A stretch of 64,000 bases of DNA from Lutjanus erythropterus (lineage: Eukaryota; Chordata; Actinopteri; Lutjaniformes; Lutjanidae): NCBI GenBank assembly GCA_020091685.1, contig CM034600.1:9750764-9814763 (forward strand), given 5' to 3'. Within the stretch, counting starts at the first letter, position 1; the number at the start of each line of letters is the position of its first letter. Of this stretch, positions 46,744 through 61,547 are shown piece by piece. Made by a program: the position numbers and the translations under genes. The notes under the pieces are model-generated. The model was given only the letters and a program-made list of their open reading frames with translations. It did not search any database and was not told the origin of the DNA.

Positions 46744-46782
<39 letters not shown>
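46710..46782. repeat. 73-bp alternating purine-pyrimidine tract
   Basis: Unbroken alternation of purine and pyrimidine made of TGCATGCGTG words, (GC)n in the middle (46738-46752) and (AC)n to 46782. Such sequence can adopt left-handed Z-DNA. Confidence 0.9.
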
Positions 46783-46784
<2 letters not shown>

Positions 46785-48094
46785 TCTAAAATAACATTGC
46801 AAATTCTCAAATACTGGTGATCTTATAGAATATGATGCGTTCCTGCAGTTTTAACAATCCATGAGTACTGAATATAGTATATTGGAATTTTTTCAATACC
46901 CATTATCACCGCCATAAAAATCCAGTATCAGTCAGGCTGAATCCTAAATCTAAGATGAAATATAGTCTCATATTACCCTATCGATAGTGATATATCTTGT
47001 TCTGAGACCACAAAAGTGTTAAAAAAAAACTTATTTGAAGACAGTACATACATGATAGTGTATTTATAGAATGATATAGAAAATAGTATATGTTGTGCAA
47101 TGAGATATGGCACATGGCACACACTACTGAGTTAATTTACATCAATAATGGACATCTGATAACCAGACTGAGGACAATTTCATCATATATATTTAATTCA
47201 AAGACTTGAACACAACTTACCAAAAACAATTAAATAAATGAAGACTTAATAAACACAGTAGGGCAGCAGGTGTGAAGGGATATAAATCACAGGACGGTCT
47301 GGTGGAGTTTGGTGGCAGATTTTTGGGGTAGCCGAAAGGCTCCACCCTGATGACATAAGGAGTAGGGCAGGCAGTGAGATGTTCTGGTGCACAAGAGGAT
47401 AGAGGCAAGAGAGGCAAGCTGGAGGACAGAGCCAGATTAAACTAATGAGAGTGAACAAGCAGAGGACAATTGGGAGGGGAGCTGCTAATTAACCCCTTGG
47501 TGAAGGGGAGCAAAGCTTGGTAAGCTTCCCAGCATTAAAGACTGAGCAGAGAAGGCCTGCGCTTACTTCACCCTGGTTTTCTTGGCCTTCCCAAAATATA
47601 GCTTCTCATCTGGTTTTCAGCCAAATGCACTGTGCAAATGTGCAGACAGAAAAAAGTATTGTACATATTGTACAGGGGGTCAGCACAGAAAAAGCTAAAC
47701 AACACAATGCAGTGCAGTACAGTAAGCGTGCAATAAACAGCCATCTTTGTGAAATGTATAATGTTCATTTTATGATGAAAGTGTATCATTTAAAACTTGT
47801 TGTGCTGCCACTACATACTTGTCATTCTCATTATGTATGCACAATGGACAAAATAACAAGTGCCTCACTACTGTGGAATTAATTTAATGATCATTTATGT
47901 GATGTGCTAGATGAACACCATTTGTCAGTGATGGGGATTTCACTAGCATTTTCCCCTTGGAGTAAAATTTTCTTTGTCCACTTCTAAGTTGCCATACTGT
48001 ATTTTAAGATCACAGGCAGGGATTTTTCAACACCACTTACACTACAATATTAGTCCTGATTATCATCTGTCTCCTCTATAAACGCTGTCCAGAC

Positions 48095-48535
48095 TAGGGC
48101 TATGTATCATTCAAAAAATTACAATACCAATACCAGTAGCCTTAAAGGATACCAATAGAGTACTTCATTTGATATCTTTTTTTCCTACTTCATTTGAAAC
48201 CCCATTATGTGAACAGAAGCATTCCTGAAATAATCCTTCTGCATTTTATGCATTTATGTTCAGATGCCACAGGCATGTAGTATATCCATACTTTTAAATG
48301 TTTTTGTGGCATCTTGCAGGCTTAACTGCCAGCTTTGTCAAATACGCCATGCTCAACTTCGCCACACCACAGACACAGACTGTGTGGGTTGTAGCTGCTG
48401 CAGTAAGTGGTCAATTGCATGTTGCATTAAATCAAATAACTCCTTTGTGATTGGCTGCAAGCAAAACAATACAAATGGTATTTTTTTTTCCTACATCTGG
48501 GTACAAAAATGTTCAAATGCAGGTATTGTATGACT
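48095..48535. mobile_element. Dispersed MITE family X, copy 1
   Basis: Begins TAGGGCTATGTATCATTC. Shares with 58018-58440 the order TTTGTCAAATACGCC / CAATTGCATGTTGCATTAAA / ATCTGGGTACAAAAA, with scattered substitutions. Confidence 0.65.
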
Positions 48536-48540
48536 TGAGA

Positions 48541-49060
48541 ATAGCGCTGCCCCCAATAATCGACATAACCATTTATCGATGCCAAAAAGCTTAGTTGACC
48601 ATGTTTTCATTTATTCGTTATTCCTTGGGGGGGGAGGAAAAAGAAAAAAAACCTCTACCTCAAATGCCATTTGGGAGTTCGTGCCTTGCTGTTAGACCTG
48701 GGGTACTGTTGCAACATGGACCATTTTTTCCAGTGCACCGCTGCTAACTGTACTGTAGCGGCCATTTGCAAGTTAGCTCAGTTGGGTGTTCTACAGGATA
48801 TAGCCTCAAAGACCAATGGAGGCTGGCTGACAAAGAATATAGTACCATTGTCCATAGGCTTGATAAGTCCACAAATGTGTGTTTTTTTGTCAAGCTGGAA
48901 GTTATTTATTCCTGTGTTTTAAACAAAAAGGTTATACTGTGTAAATAAATAAACTGACAAAATGTTTAGTTTTCTTGCTGGTTGTTGCGACACATTCAGA
49001 GTCATTATACTTTTAGCCGTTAGCATTTAACAGGGGCAAGCTTTGTGCCCCAAAAATATA
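48541..49060. mobile_element. Possible hAT-like fragment
   Basis: Opens with AGCGCTGCCCCCAATAATCG then ACATAACCATTTATCGATG, resembling fish elements with TAATCGA-rich ends. The right end was not found. Confidence 0.35.
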
Positions 49061-50938
49061 TATTTAAATAAATACATTAATGTCATAAACATGTGATGAC
49101 TTGACAACTACTGACTTAAACTGGCAGCTACTAGTCTAATAGGAAAATCTTTTATCAGTGGCAGCACTGCTGGAGAAATTTCAATACAACTTGGTAATGG
49201 GTAATTTCAGTCAATATCTTAAAAAGGTATTAAGTATTCATACCTGTTCCCATTACAGGCTAAGCAGACCATATCTGGAGAATGCATCTTTTTCCTCTGT
49301 TAAGTCTTTTATGCAAAGCTTCAGTGTTTCTTCAGTGGACTGCAGAAACATTTTATCTATTATTGGTTTGAATATTTTTTTTAGTGTAAAATTTCTAATT
49401 CTAGTTTCAAATGTGAATGTTTTCTTGTTTCTTTAGCCTTCTATGACAGTAAACTGAATATCTTTGGGTTGCAGGCAAAACAAGACAATTGAGGACATTA
49501 TCTTGGGCTAGGGACACTGAAAAATAAAGACAATTGACATTTTCCAAAAATTGCATCAAGAATCTTCACATCCTTTATGTTACCACAGAAAATAAACAGA
49601 GTAGAACAGAAAATATCATGAACACTGGGTGTTTGAGCCGTGGTATTTCAGCCACTGCAATATTTTCTGTATCAACCACTGGCATTATTATATATTATTG
49701 TTTTTTTTTCATACTGCCAAACTGAAGACTAAGACATACAGCCATATATTAAACACAAGGTGGTGTACGAAAGGTGGGGTAGAGATGGTGGGTTTAATAA
49801 TTTACGCCCTCCTGCTTGGATACCAGCTGCCCCACCCCTTGTCTTCATGAGGGATGCATCCCGTCTCCCCTGTCTGATTGTTCCTGCTAACTCGCTTCTC
49901 TGTGGGATCTTACATTGTAGAGCATGAGAGTGCCATTTAGGTTGTGGTTGAGTCACTGCTCCTTGTAACCTACAGTATAAGGTATATGGAAGGGACCAGT
50001 TTTCGCTGCAAATCAGTGAGTAACTGCCTGTGACAGTGCCTCGGCAACTGATCATCTGTGTCAGCATGCTGCTTCCACCTTAATATGAGCGCGCAGCCTC
50101 TGTAAGCAGGCGTTTCCTTTTTAAGGGTGTTTCCCTTGCTGTGCTCGTCTCTCTCTCTTCCCTTTGTCAAAACATTGAGCGGATGTGGCGACAGTGCACA
50201 CACTTTACAAATACACTTGCTGTGTGGTTTCTGCTACTACCATTGCACTTGCCAGTGTCCATCCCAGCTTTGAACCAGGCTGTGCAATCAGCTGCATTAC
50301 AATAGCAGGTCACACAGGACATCCTGACAGGCGGGCTTATGCTAACAGACAAATGTAGGGATAAAATCAGAGGGGACGGTGGTGGATCAGCAGGAGGCGC
50401 TGTGTGTGGTGCTGCAACAGCAGGGGACAGGCTAGCACTTCATACAAAATTAGGTCAGTCTAACTAAGATTAGGCCTAGCCCATGCTGGTAAACAAATAA
50501 TCAAGACTGACTGAATGTAAAATGCTGAGTATAATGAGTAGAGATGTCATGAGACAAGTCACTCTGTTGAGCTACTGGAAGTACATTCCTGATTCAAAGA
50601 AGGAACTAACATACAGCAGTAACCACAATTAACCTGACACATGACATTTAATTTCTATGTTTTGTACACAGTTGTTAATGTATGTTCAAGGCATAGTAGA
50701 AAAGTCAAAAGAGAGTAGTTCTGAATTCACTCTTGATATATACTCAATTCTTGTAAATGTTGTTTATTGGTGGTGACTTAACCTGACCAACACAAACAAC
50801 AAAAATTTTAACTGAGACATTCATCACTTGCTTTGGAATTTGGGTGAATACAGTGTAACATTTTGGCCAAGGTTATACTAGGGAGGAGACCATATAAATA
50901 AAGCAAAATTCTTTTGAGCCAAATACTTTAATTAAGAA

Positions 50939-51330
50939 GGGACACCTCACCCCAAAATTAAAAATGTGTATGTTTTCTTGGCATGTAGTACTATTTATCG
51001 ATTGATGCGGGTGTGGTGTGAGTTGAGTTTTGTAGATATTAGCCATAAAATGTCTGCCTTCTCTTGACTATAATGGGACTAGTTGGCCCTCAGCTTGTGG
51101 TGCTCGAAGTGGCACAAAATCCCCAAAACATTTGAATCAGTAAAGTCTCTTTCCAGAAATCATGACCTGGTTCCTCAAGATAATTGACAGACCTTGTTGT
51201 GAACCATTTTCTTTCTACTGAACCACACCCACCAACCGTTTCACCAAACACCCACCCGTTTGCCCCATCTGTGTTAACTCCAGAGCCTACTGCTTGAGAC
51301 TTGTATTTCTTTAACAATAATTTTTCAGTG
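50939..51330. mobile_element. Truncated copy of the 15004-15741 MITE
   Basis: Opens GGGACACCTCACCCCAAAAT and runs parallel to 15009-15310, sharing ATGTCTGCCTTCTCT, TTGTGGTGCTC and CCAGAAATCATGACC words. The opposite arm is missing. Confidence 0.65.
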
Positions 51331-54300
51331 TTAATTTGTTTCAGTATTGGTTTTTTGTGAGACTATAGGAAAATGAGGTGTTTGCAATGCAAGATCATAA
51401 TGCAGCTTCACACTGATAACTTATTGCCAGTGATCTGCTCACCATATATGTGCCTGGTTTCATTTTAACATCACACGTGGTTTGAAAATGCAGGTGGTGT
51501 GAAAGTGTACGGTTGTAGTTACAGCAAAATACAAATCTGAAAGTAAAACAAATCTCATCCATCAGCATCCATGATGTGAACGTGCACAGGAATCTCAAAA
51601 GCAAACAAGGTTAACAGATCATATTCTGACTTACACAAGCTATGAAAAAGTTTTCAAACATACATTTCGATTGAAATGCTCACACACATTGTACTTAGGT
51701 CAAAGCCAGAATGGTGAAATGAGAGATGGCTCTAAAACCCCTATTCCTGGCTTACAATGGGGCTGCACTTTCAGGTCTTGATGCAACTGGAATGGCTTTT
51801 AGAAGCACTCTGTCTGGAGAGAAGCCACCTCATTTCTTCTTCTTCACTCCATCCACCCATCCTGTGTAAGAAAACCCTCTGCAATATTAAAAGCATTCTC
51901 CTATCCCTGTGTTCTCTCACTTTGACTCAGGCAAACCTCATATGTTGTATTCAGAACCTCCAGTCTAACCAGTAATGACAGCTTAACCACTGACTAACCC
52001 TAACTACCAAACAGGAAACATTATGATCAGTCAAAGTAATGTCAAATAAGCTCCTAGCATTTCATAACAGTGACCTGATCCAGAGCTCCTCTGATAAATG
52101 TGTGTTGGGTTAATAATGCCTGATCCATTCCCAGCATCATGCTGGAAATTAAGCGATTGTGTGTAAACCTTAGTGCCACATCACCTCGCTTTACTAACTT
52201 ACTGTAGCCCTACTTTAGGATAAATGTGCACCGTGAAGCTGTGTGATGTAGAAAAGTACATTTATTAGTTCATATTTGGAATTGCTAGTAATTTAATATG
52301 AAAGAACTCTGATCACAGTCTGAGATAATAAACATGATCAGACAATCTGTGATAGAACTATTACCTTATGTTAGTATTATTTTCCCTGTTTAGGGATTTT
52401 TTTTTAACAAGTGCACATCAGAGGCGAAATGATACTGTAAGTGCTTGTCTTGTCTGTTTTTTTTTTTTTTTCCTTTTTTGTCTGGGTGGTGGGTGAGGGT
52501 CCATCTAAGTGCTGTGGGGAAGTGATGCATGGTAAATGTAGCTGAAACACAACCAGGTCACAAAGAAGGCAGGAACAAGGGGGCTGATGATGCAGTAAGA
52601 GAAGACAGAAGGGGATTGCTCCAGGACATTTCTTAAAAGCCCCATCCAATCTCACTCACTTTGTCATTCTCCCCAACACACACACTTTGACTTGGTGTTT
52701 CTCTACCAAACAGAAGGCACCGTGGAGGAGAAGGGCTAAATCCATACTCTCCTTGTCTGGCTAGCATCAGTATGAATGAATACATTGTGACATGATTAAA
52801 TGATAGTGTCAGGAAATGCCAGAGTTTCAATATGAATACAAAAATAAAAAAGTTTAGACAATATAATTGGATGAATTTAAAAATATTTTTCTATAGGCTA
52901 TATGAGGGTTTTTCCACTAAATGTAGTATATCAATCTGCTCAAATGCATCACTGTTCATAGAGAGACTAATTTCAAATAGTGACCCAGCCGGCTGAATAA
53001 GTGTTTTTATTGAACAAATAACTGCGATGTTGCATTAACAAAACAAAACAAAAGATTAAATAAATGAAATAACAACAGTCACTTCTGGGTAAACTGGCGG
53101 GTGAAATATGAAAAAGGCAACGGCATTTCCCATCAGCCCAACCCTAGCCTGACACATCTCTCGAACCAAAGTACATGGACCAAACAAACACTCTGCTGGT
53201 TTTGTCCTTGCTTGGTTTACTTCATGTAGCTACGATGTTCTGGGTTGCAGTTTATGCTGCAAAAGGTGACACCAAGAAGCTTCCTCTGGTTTGTTGTCCT
53301 TTTGTTTGAGAGACAGGACAACCAGTGGTGTATGAATGAGCTAGAGACTGAATGAGAAGCGGGAGTGCTGGTAGCGAGAAAGCCAGTGAATTAGGGAAAT
53401 AAAACCTCTTAGCACCACAGCACAATCCTGCACTAATCAACGCAACAACAGATTTAGTCTGAATACAGCCTAACTGCTAGTTTTGGGTAAACTCAAGGTG
53501 TCAATTTCTTTAGTCTGTGGCCCAACAAATTAGTGAAATGTTATTCATGCAATATGAAAGGATAAATCATGCATTTTAAATTAATGAAATCTATACACTT
53601 TGAAAGAACATCATGAAAAATGTTTGCAAATAAACACTGATATTAGTTCTACGTAAAACTTTGCTTTCAATAATTCATAAAACCACCAGGATACATAACA
53701 GCACTGGAAAGGTAGAAAGTTTATGGTTGAATACAAACACCCCCTCTCTGAAACACATTAGCAGAGGCAGGAGAAAACATAAAGTAAAGTGACTGGAATA
53801 CTTAAGCAGCTATACTCAACAAGCACCATGCCCATCTTTGACCCTAGTGGCAAAAGGGATTATGGATGCAGTTGTTTTATGATTGTGCAACTACCTCGAC
53901 ATAAAGCAAAATTTGAGATGTCTGAATCACTGCCCTGACAATGCCGAGTGTGATGAATACTTTGCCATGTGCTGGCCACTCCTCCTACTGATATACAGCA
54001 GCCAAAAAGCAAAGGTTGACAAACTGTGGATCATTCCTTTAATCACAGTCTGACGAGTAGGTGGATTTCAAATCCTTATGGGTCTCGAGAAGAATGGCTG
54101 AACTGAAAATGAATAGCCTCGGGCAGCATAACCCATTTTGCTCCATTGAAAGTAGAGCAAAATCTTGGGGCTACAAATGAGTATGCATAAGCTGACACAG
54201 TTCTGATCATGATGTTCCACTCAGTTTAGGCACACAATTCATCTGACAGAAAATAAAACACTACAATACAACAATTTTCTAAGTTGAAGAGGCTACCTGG

Positions 54301-55074
54301 ACCTATTCACTGAATAGTTTTGGGGTGAGTTGCACTGCCTGTCCATTCTGGTGTAAACTCTGAGTGGAATGGTACCGCAAAGATGGATTCATTGTTCAGC
54401 TATTTGTGTTAAGTCAACATTTGGCCACTCAAACATCCATACAGGACAAATATGGGCCCAGACAAGTGACAGATGCATTAACAAAGTACCTGACACACAT
54501 TTGCTTTAGATGCTATTAATTTGTGTGATATCAGGTCCATTAAAGCCTGATATTTTAAGGGGTGAAGGGGCAGGCTTTAGAAAAAAGCATTTTACAGGAC
54601 ACATTGGAGCTGTATGCGTGACACAAAAACCTTTCCACATCACTGCACTTGGAGCCAGGGGCAAGATAAGTGTATGGTGAAACCCTTGCATTTCCTGAAC
54701 AACAGTCACACTACACAAAAAATCTTGAGGAAAGCAACATACTGTCAATGACACAATGCACAGTTACCTTGCTTCTGTTACTGAAAGTATGCTTATCAAT
54801 ACAATGCTAAACCCTCTTTTTTTTATATATATATTTTTTAACAGTCTCAAGGTTAGATAGATGGGTGCATAACAACCCATTGCAGTGTGCTGTCAGTGTA
54901 ACTGTGAATGTTAAGACTGGCAAAATGTCTTGTGTTCACCCAACCTACTGCCCAATCAGAGCTGGGACAGGCTGCAGCTCCTTGTGATTTCCACAGCAAA
55001 TAAAGAAAATAATTAAAAAATAATTCAATTCAAAATTCAAGTGTTACTATGTCTTGAAATGACTGGACCTCAAT

Positions 55075-55594
55075 TATGGCTGAGTATCAGTACTTGACAC
55101 CTTTAAGGTACAACTGAAAAAACCTAATGCAGAGTATAGAAACTTTTCCAGTCAAAGGATACCTGCACTGGATCTTTTTTGTTCCCAGATCTGGAAAAAA
55201 CAGAACCATCTGGTTTGGTTACAGCCAATCACGGCGTACTCTGATTTAATGTGCTATATAATTGGCCCACTACCTCAGAAGCTACAACTCATACAGTCTA
55301 TGGTGTGGTTAAGTTGGGCTTGATGTATTTGACAGAGCTGGCAATTCAGTGTGATGAGATGTCACCAAAATGATTGAAAGTATGGCTATACTACATGCCT
55401 ATGGTGTCTGATAAAAACTTAATGCATTAAATGCATAAGGATTATTTCAGAAATGTGTCTATTCACATGCCATGTATTGAATAAAGTATATAAAAAAGGG
55501 TATTAAAATTAAGTACTCTGGGTATTGGTGCCATTTTAAGGGTACTAGTATCAGTACTGATAATGTAAATGTTTTAAGCAACACCCAGCCCTAA
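55075..55594. mobile_element. Dispersed MITE family X, copy 2 (inverted)
   Basis: Ends TATGGCTGAGTATCAGTA and, in reverse complement, TTAGGGCTGGGTGTTGC. Its reverse complement contains TTGCCAGCTCTGTCAAATAC and CACACCATAGACTGTATG, aligning with copies at 48 kb and 58 kb. Confidence 0.65.
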
Positions 55595-58017
55595 TTTCAA
55601 AACTACTGCCTTTTATCTCATGAAGCTATACAATTTAGATCACAGCTTTACCAAAAAAGGTACAAGTTCTGCTTAGATCCTACAAACCATAGGTCTGAAA
55701 CGAGATCCCACAAACCATATCACTAAAAAAAGACTGAGGTGCAAAGAGACCTATTAATTGATAGCTGTCCTGCTCATTATTTACTGATGTTTTTCTCATC
55801 TCTTTCTGTTAACTAAACATGCCAAACAAATGCTTTCTTACATGAATACTATACAACCCAACATGTTTTCATGAAGATATGTGTATTATAAACAACACCT
55901 GAAACTAAAGCAGGGTATCAAACCTCTTAGATTCGAACTGACCCCGCTTTTTAAAAACGCAGCGCAGCCCCTGCTGTGTTGCCTGTTGATGCAAACTTGC
56001 ATATGATAATTGAAGCTGCTGCCTGTTGTGCACTTGTTCACTTGCTCATAACAGTGTGTCACCAGGCATTTCACTACCAAAAAACTTGGATCAGTTCATT
56101 TTCAATCCTACATTTCAGCTGAGGACATCTCTGCTTGACTAATTTATTGTTAGATTAATTTTACATTGATGATCTACGTCATAGAAAAGCTAGATTAATC
56201 GCATAGAATCTAAGAACTAATTCTTCGATCTTATTTACTCTTGGCTGAAAATTCATTCAGATATCTGTTAAACAAAAGAAATTTGCCCATGAAAAATCAT
56301 GGTTAAAATTCTTGCCTGGGTGTTAAAACACCTTTTTGTTTTTGGAGCATCTCTATATATTCAGAAACGTCAGGTTTAGAGGCATGCTTATTATTAAAAC
56401 AACATACATCCTTTAAACACAACTGTTTCACAAGGACTTAAGCTTGACCCCAACTGTAAATATTACTGAAGCCATATGTGGAATTTGGGTAAACTCTCCC
56501 TTCATGGGGTACAATTCTGTATGTGTGCTCCCTCAATGTGGCTGCCTGCTGCGGGTAATTTCTGATGATAGGGGACATAACATCAATGGGACTGACAGTG
56601 GAGTTTAATTGATTGATTAGTGAAACATTCCATGATGCTGTGTGCTCTTACTAGACAGGCTGCTATGGCAAGCCTTGGCTATTGTGGAACAACTGGCAGG
56701 CACAACTAGCTCAACAAATATCTGACAATGGAATTCACTATAAGCAGGTCTGCAATACAATTGTCCGACCATCACAATACAGAAGAAATAAAAAAACGAA
56801 AAGGCACCATTGAGCACAAGAATCATGCCAAAAAGATTTCACAGACTAGCATTAACATCTGCACGTCATTGCATGAAAACAATTAAGAAATCTATGTTGA
56901 AAAGAAAAAAAAAAATCAGTCACAGATTAACAAAGGTATGTTTTGTGCTTGGAACAGCTGCACAACCAGCTTTTTCATACAGATAAATGAATGAGTTAAA
57001 TATAAAAAAAAGGAAAGAAAAAAAGGAAAGGAAGGTCAGGCTAGCCCAAAGCCAAACGCATGACTTTATTTAAAACATAAAATACACTCCTTTGACTGCA
57101 TTAATAATCATACCCCTCCCCCCATGCTTTCTCTCCAAGCTTCCAAGAGAGGAACAAGTGTGTGTGAAGAGTCACATGACAGCTAGCCCACTCTTTTGCT
57201 CAAGTGACTATGGCCTTTCTTGCTTTAAAGAGGAAGAAAACTCACTAATACTGGCTGTCTTTCCCCGTCATCTCGGGATTCAGGTTTGGTCACATTTTCC
57301 TTGTGGCAGTCAAATGTAAGGGCTAGAATGTAAATAGGCAGAGAGACAGTCTCTATTCAAAGCAGAGCATGCGCATGCAAAGCACTGCTAGGGCTTGTGA
57401 TGGGCTTTCAGCAGGGTTACACGGTATTTGAGTGGTGACAGGCTTATGTGAGGGTCACCAAGCGGCTCTGGTGCCACTTACTTTGACTATTCAAAACAAT
57501 GGCAAAGATCTTTTGCCAGCGGTGACAAGGTATGTATGTATAACAGCACCTACAGTTAAACTACAAGCAAATCTACACACTGGGAAAACTTTAGATACAA
57601 GCTCTTTTGTAATGTTGACCATGGGGACAGCTTAGGGAGAAAAAACAAAACAGACAAACAGGCCAGCACGCACAGCAAAACAGAGATTCAGAAAGCCAAA
57701 TATTTAGTGTGGCACTGTACAAAAGCACTGCGTAAACCAGTTCAAGTGAGACTTAAAACAAAATGCCAGAATATGCCTGTGCGACAGCTCACAACTTATC
57801 GATTATTTAAATAGGAAGCCAAGAGGACAAAAAATACCTCCTCTTACAGCAGACGGCATTCGGTGCGGGATACTTAATGGGCATTCAACCCATGTTGGAC
57901 CTATCCTGTGAGACAGCTGTCACAGGTTAATCTCTGGTTGTCACTGTGGGCTGAGACATCAGTTTGCAGCCCCATACATGTAACTGATTAATATGGTGCT
58001 TTTTTTTTCTTTTTTTA

Positions 58018-58440
58018 AAATGACGATACAAGTAACAGTAGCAGTACCCTTTAAGTTCTACCAATACTACTACTGAGGTCTTCATTTGATAACTTTTTTC
58101 CTACTTCCTTCCATACAAACATTCCTCAAATAACTGTTCAGCATTGTATGGATTTTTTTTCTATCAGATGCAACCAGCTTGTAGTCTCTTCTGTTGAAAG
58201 TTGTGGTGGTATCTCAGCGCGCCAAACTGCCAACTCCGTCAAATACACTACGCTCAACTTCACACACCACAGACTATATGGATTATAGCTGCTGTGGTGT
58301 TGGGCCAATTGCATGTTGCATTAAATCAAAGAACACTTGTGGTGATTGGTTTTACGGAAAAGTTTAGAACAGTCTCTTTTTATATATCTGGGTACAAAAA
58401 ATATCAAATTCAGGTATTGTTTGACTGGTAAAGTTTTGAT
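58018..58440. mobile_element. Dispersed MITE family X, copy 3
   Basis: Aligns with 48095-48535 throughout (CCAACTCCGTCAAATACACT, GGCCAATTGCATGTTGCATT, ATCTGGGTACAAAAA). The terminal repeat at the left is eroded. Confidence 0.65.
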
Positions 58441-61400
58441 ACTACTTGGTGCTGGGTTATTTCAGTCAATAACCAATCATTTCAGTCATTTTATGAGGCA
58501 GTGGGCAATGTTATTTAACAGACTTAAGAAAATATCAGTAAATTAATACCCATTTACTATATTGGTAGACTGAGACATTCATGTCACACCCCACATCACA
58601 ACCATTTGGATTGCTAGATGTCAACCTGTGTTGAGGATCCATTAACGCAAAAGCTGACCTTAGTCACAACTTCCTTCAACCCTGGTTTTGTAGACTGCAG
58701 TAGGGGTAGCACCTTAAATGTAATTCAAAATCAAAGGGCTACAATGCGATAATAAAACAATTATCAATGCATCAAAATTTTAAGCAAGTGAGTGCCAGTC
58801 AGACAGTATCCACCTGCAGTTGCTAGTGTTTCACCACGATACAGTTTGTTCAGCTGTGACTACTAAATGGGTTATAAGAGAGAAATCATGCCTAAACCAA
58901 AACTGACACCTCAATGGTGTCAGGCCTTCAGACGGAACTTTAACAAACATTCACGGCCCCAGTGCACAATTGTAATTGGTCATTTGAGTTGCACATTTGT
59001 GCGTATTTCCGATTAATGTAATAGAAAAATGAAGAGGTTAAATAGCTAGATGTGGTAATCTGGGAACCAGACGAATCTTCAAGCTCAAGTTTCATTTGCT
59101 CTGGCAGAACATCTGTCCACCCTCCCGTTCAGACAGATTTCCGTTTTCCTAGATCTCTTAGGGCCATTCACAGCCATTCTTTAAATATGAGGCAGTCTCA
59201 ATACCTTGACTGACGGAGAAGCCTCACTGATCCAGATTTGAAAAGTGATGTCAGACAAGGCTCACGAAACTCAGATGAAACTGAGAAACTAGACAGTTCT
59301 GATCAAGATCATGTTACTGCATTGTCTACTTCTTGCCTTAAAATGTTTTCAGAAACACATTTCAGTGTACTATATAGTTGTACTTTGTCACCACAATGCC
59401 ATTTTTTCCTGTTTAAAATTGGACCAAGCACCACCCCAACTTGCATGTGTCACTCACCACTACATCACACATTTTGTAGCTCTGATTGGTCTATCCAATT
59501 GCATCCAGATGTATTTTGGCCTGCACCCCTTGGAAATTAAAAATGAAAAGAAAGATTCCAGGCTATACATGTGGACCAATTGTGCCGAGGTTAATAAATG
59601 CCAAATAAGTTGGGAAGTAATATATCCTTAGAATCTGCCCCCAGAATGACAACTATGCCATGATTGTTGCCGTTTTCCACATTGTACAGCTTCAGTTTCA
59701 CTCACTAGTTCCAAGAACATTCTTGGAACATTTCGAGCATTAGCACTTGCGTGCCTTTCAGGTAACGAGGGAAAGACTCTTATCATCCACTATACTATTA
59801 ATTAAAGCAGAATAACTGAAAACATCCAATAAGCAGTTGTACTTGTCCAGCAGCGCAGAAGTGAAGTATAGAACCCTGCATGTACAGAACCCTGCAGTGG
59901 TTATTGCGATTCATGGCCCTAATATAAAATACAGAATAAACCACTCTATAGTGTCCAATATATTCCTCGATAAATTTCATCAGGTTAATTTTCTAACTGA
60001 ATTATTCAGCTATGCACTCATTCTTTTTCTTTATCACTCTCTTTTTAGATTAGTCCTAAAATCAATGCATAACTGCTAATAAACAATACAAGAAATGCCC
60101 ACTTCTACTCCTAATAATACAAGTGTCACCCTGTACATGCTTACTAAATAAATTAATGCTGCACACAAGCTATAGCAGCTTCTGGCTTTGTCAGCAACAC
60201 TAAGTACAGTGAACTCCTAATTTAGATCTAGGGTCCTCCAGTTAAGATGCAGGTAAAGTCCTCAGGTCCCTAAAAGGTTCCATGGTTCCTGTGCTCAAAA
60301 AGTGCTACCATCTCCTTCTTCCTGTATTATTAAATCTAACTGTCAGGGATATCAAAGCCTGTGTTGTCTTTTATTATTATTTTACCACTGGGATTTTTCT
60401 AGAATAATCCCTTTCACTGAAACCCACAAGTTTTTTGAATAGTATACTGGAGCCCCAAGCCTTCAACTAGTGCTTAGGGTTAAAAATAGCACGCACACCT
60501 GCAAGTGGTGATAACTCTGTCTATGTGTAGAACAGAAGTGTGATGTGTATGGTGTGGATTTACCTAATATACCTTGACTGACCATCACTAGTGCCACTGT
60601 ATACAAATCAAACACAGCTGCCAGCAGATATTTTAACAAACTCCTTAGACAGCATTTGACCAAAGTATTCTTAAAAAGAAAACCTAGTAACAGAGACACA
60701 GTTACACGATCTTTAGCCCCACATTTGCCTACAGATGTGCAACACACCCTTATGAAATTATTTCACTGATCAGTAGGAAGCTTAGTGAGTGAAGAAGAAA
60801 AGGATTCAGATTGCTCAACCACAAAACACCAGAGCTATGAGTAAAGTAATGGAAGCCATAATGCGAAGGCCACCACTAATGGTCCATTTAAACTAAGATA
60901 CAAGAACAAGTTGGGTAATGAAGATGTGGATGAAGAGAGCTGCGCCGTTAAGAGCAAAGAACAATGGCAAACATACATGCTATACTTTTGTTTCTCTTGC
61001 ACTATAATGATAGCGTAAGGAATGAGGAAAATAGATGTTTGAAATAAAACTGTGTTGAGGCACTTGACCAACAGTGGGATGTTATCTACAAAACCTCTCA
61101 AGCATGCCAGACTCCCTTTTGTTTCATAATGATTAATATTATTATAATGACCTCTGACACCCTGCATCCTTTGTATGGAGCACCAAATTTTCTGTGTTAC
61201 TGCCTTTTAACTCTTGGATAAGCTTAAGTTAAAACTTTTTAGAGACACTGTGCTCAGCATAAGAGAGTAAAAGGCTTGGTTAATATAAAAAACAAGCAAA
61301 CAAAAAAAAAACCAAACAAGAAATTAAAACAACAAAAGGCTATTTTATGACAGCACATTGGCCATACAACACGTCATGCTAAGTTGACTGTAGGATTGTA

Positions 61401-61547
61401 AGCTTACCTCAACATGTACATCAAGGTTCAATACATACCACAGTTGTGTAGTTACAATTTGGTATGACACTGACATGGCAAGAAACGGTTTAAATGTTGA
61501 AAAGTGGGTGTGTCATAACCATGCGATTGTTAGTGAACAATCACGGT

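Noticed and set aside
47517-47882. 121-residue plus-strand open frame
   Set aside because: No family resemblance and no codon-level signs of selection visible by eye.
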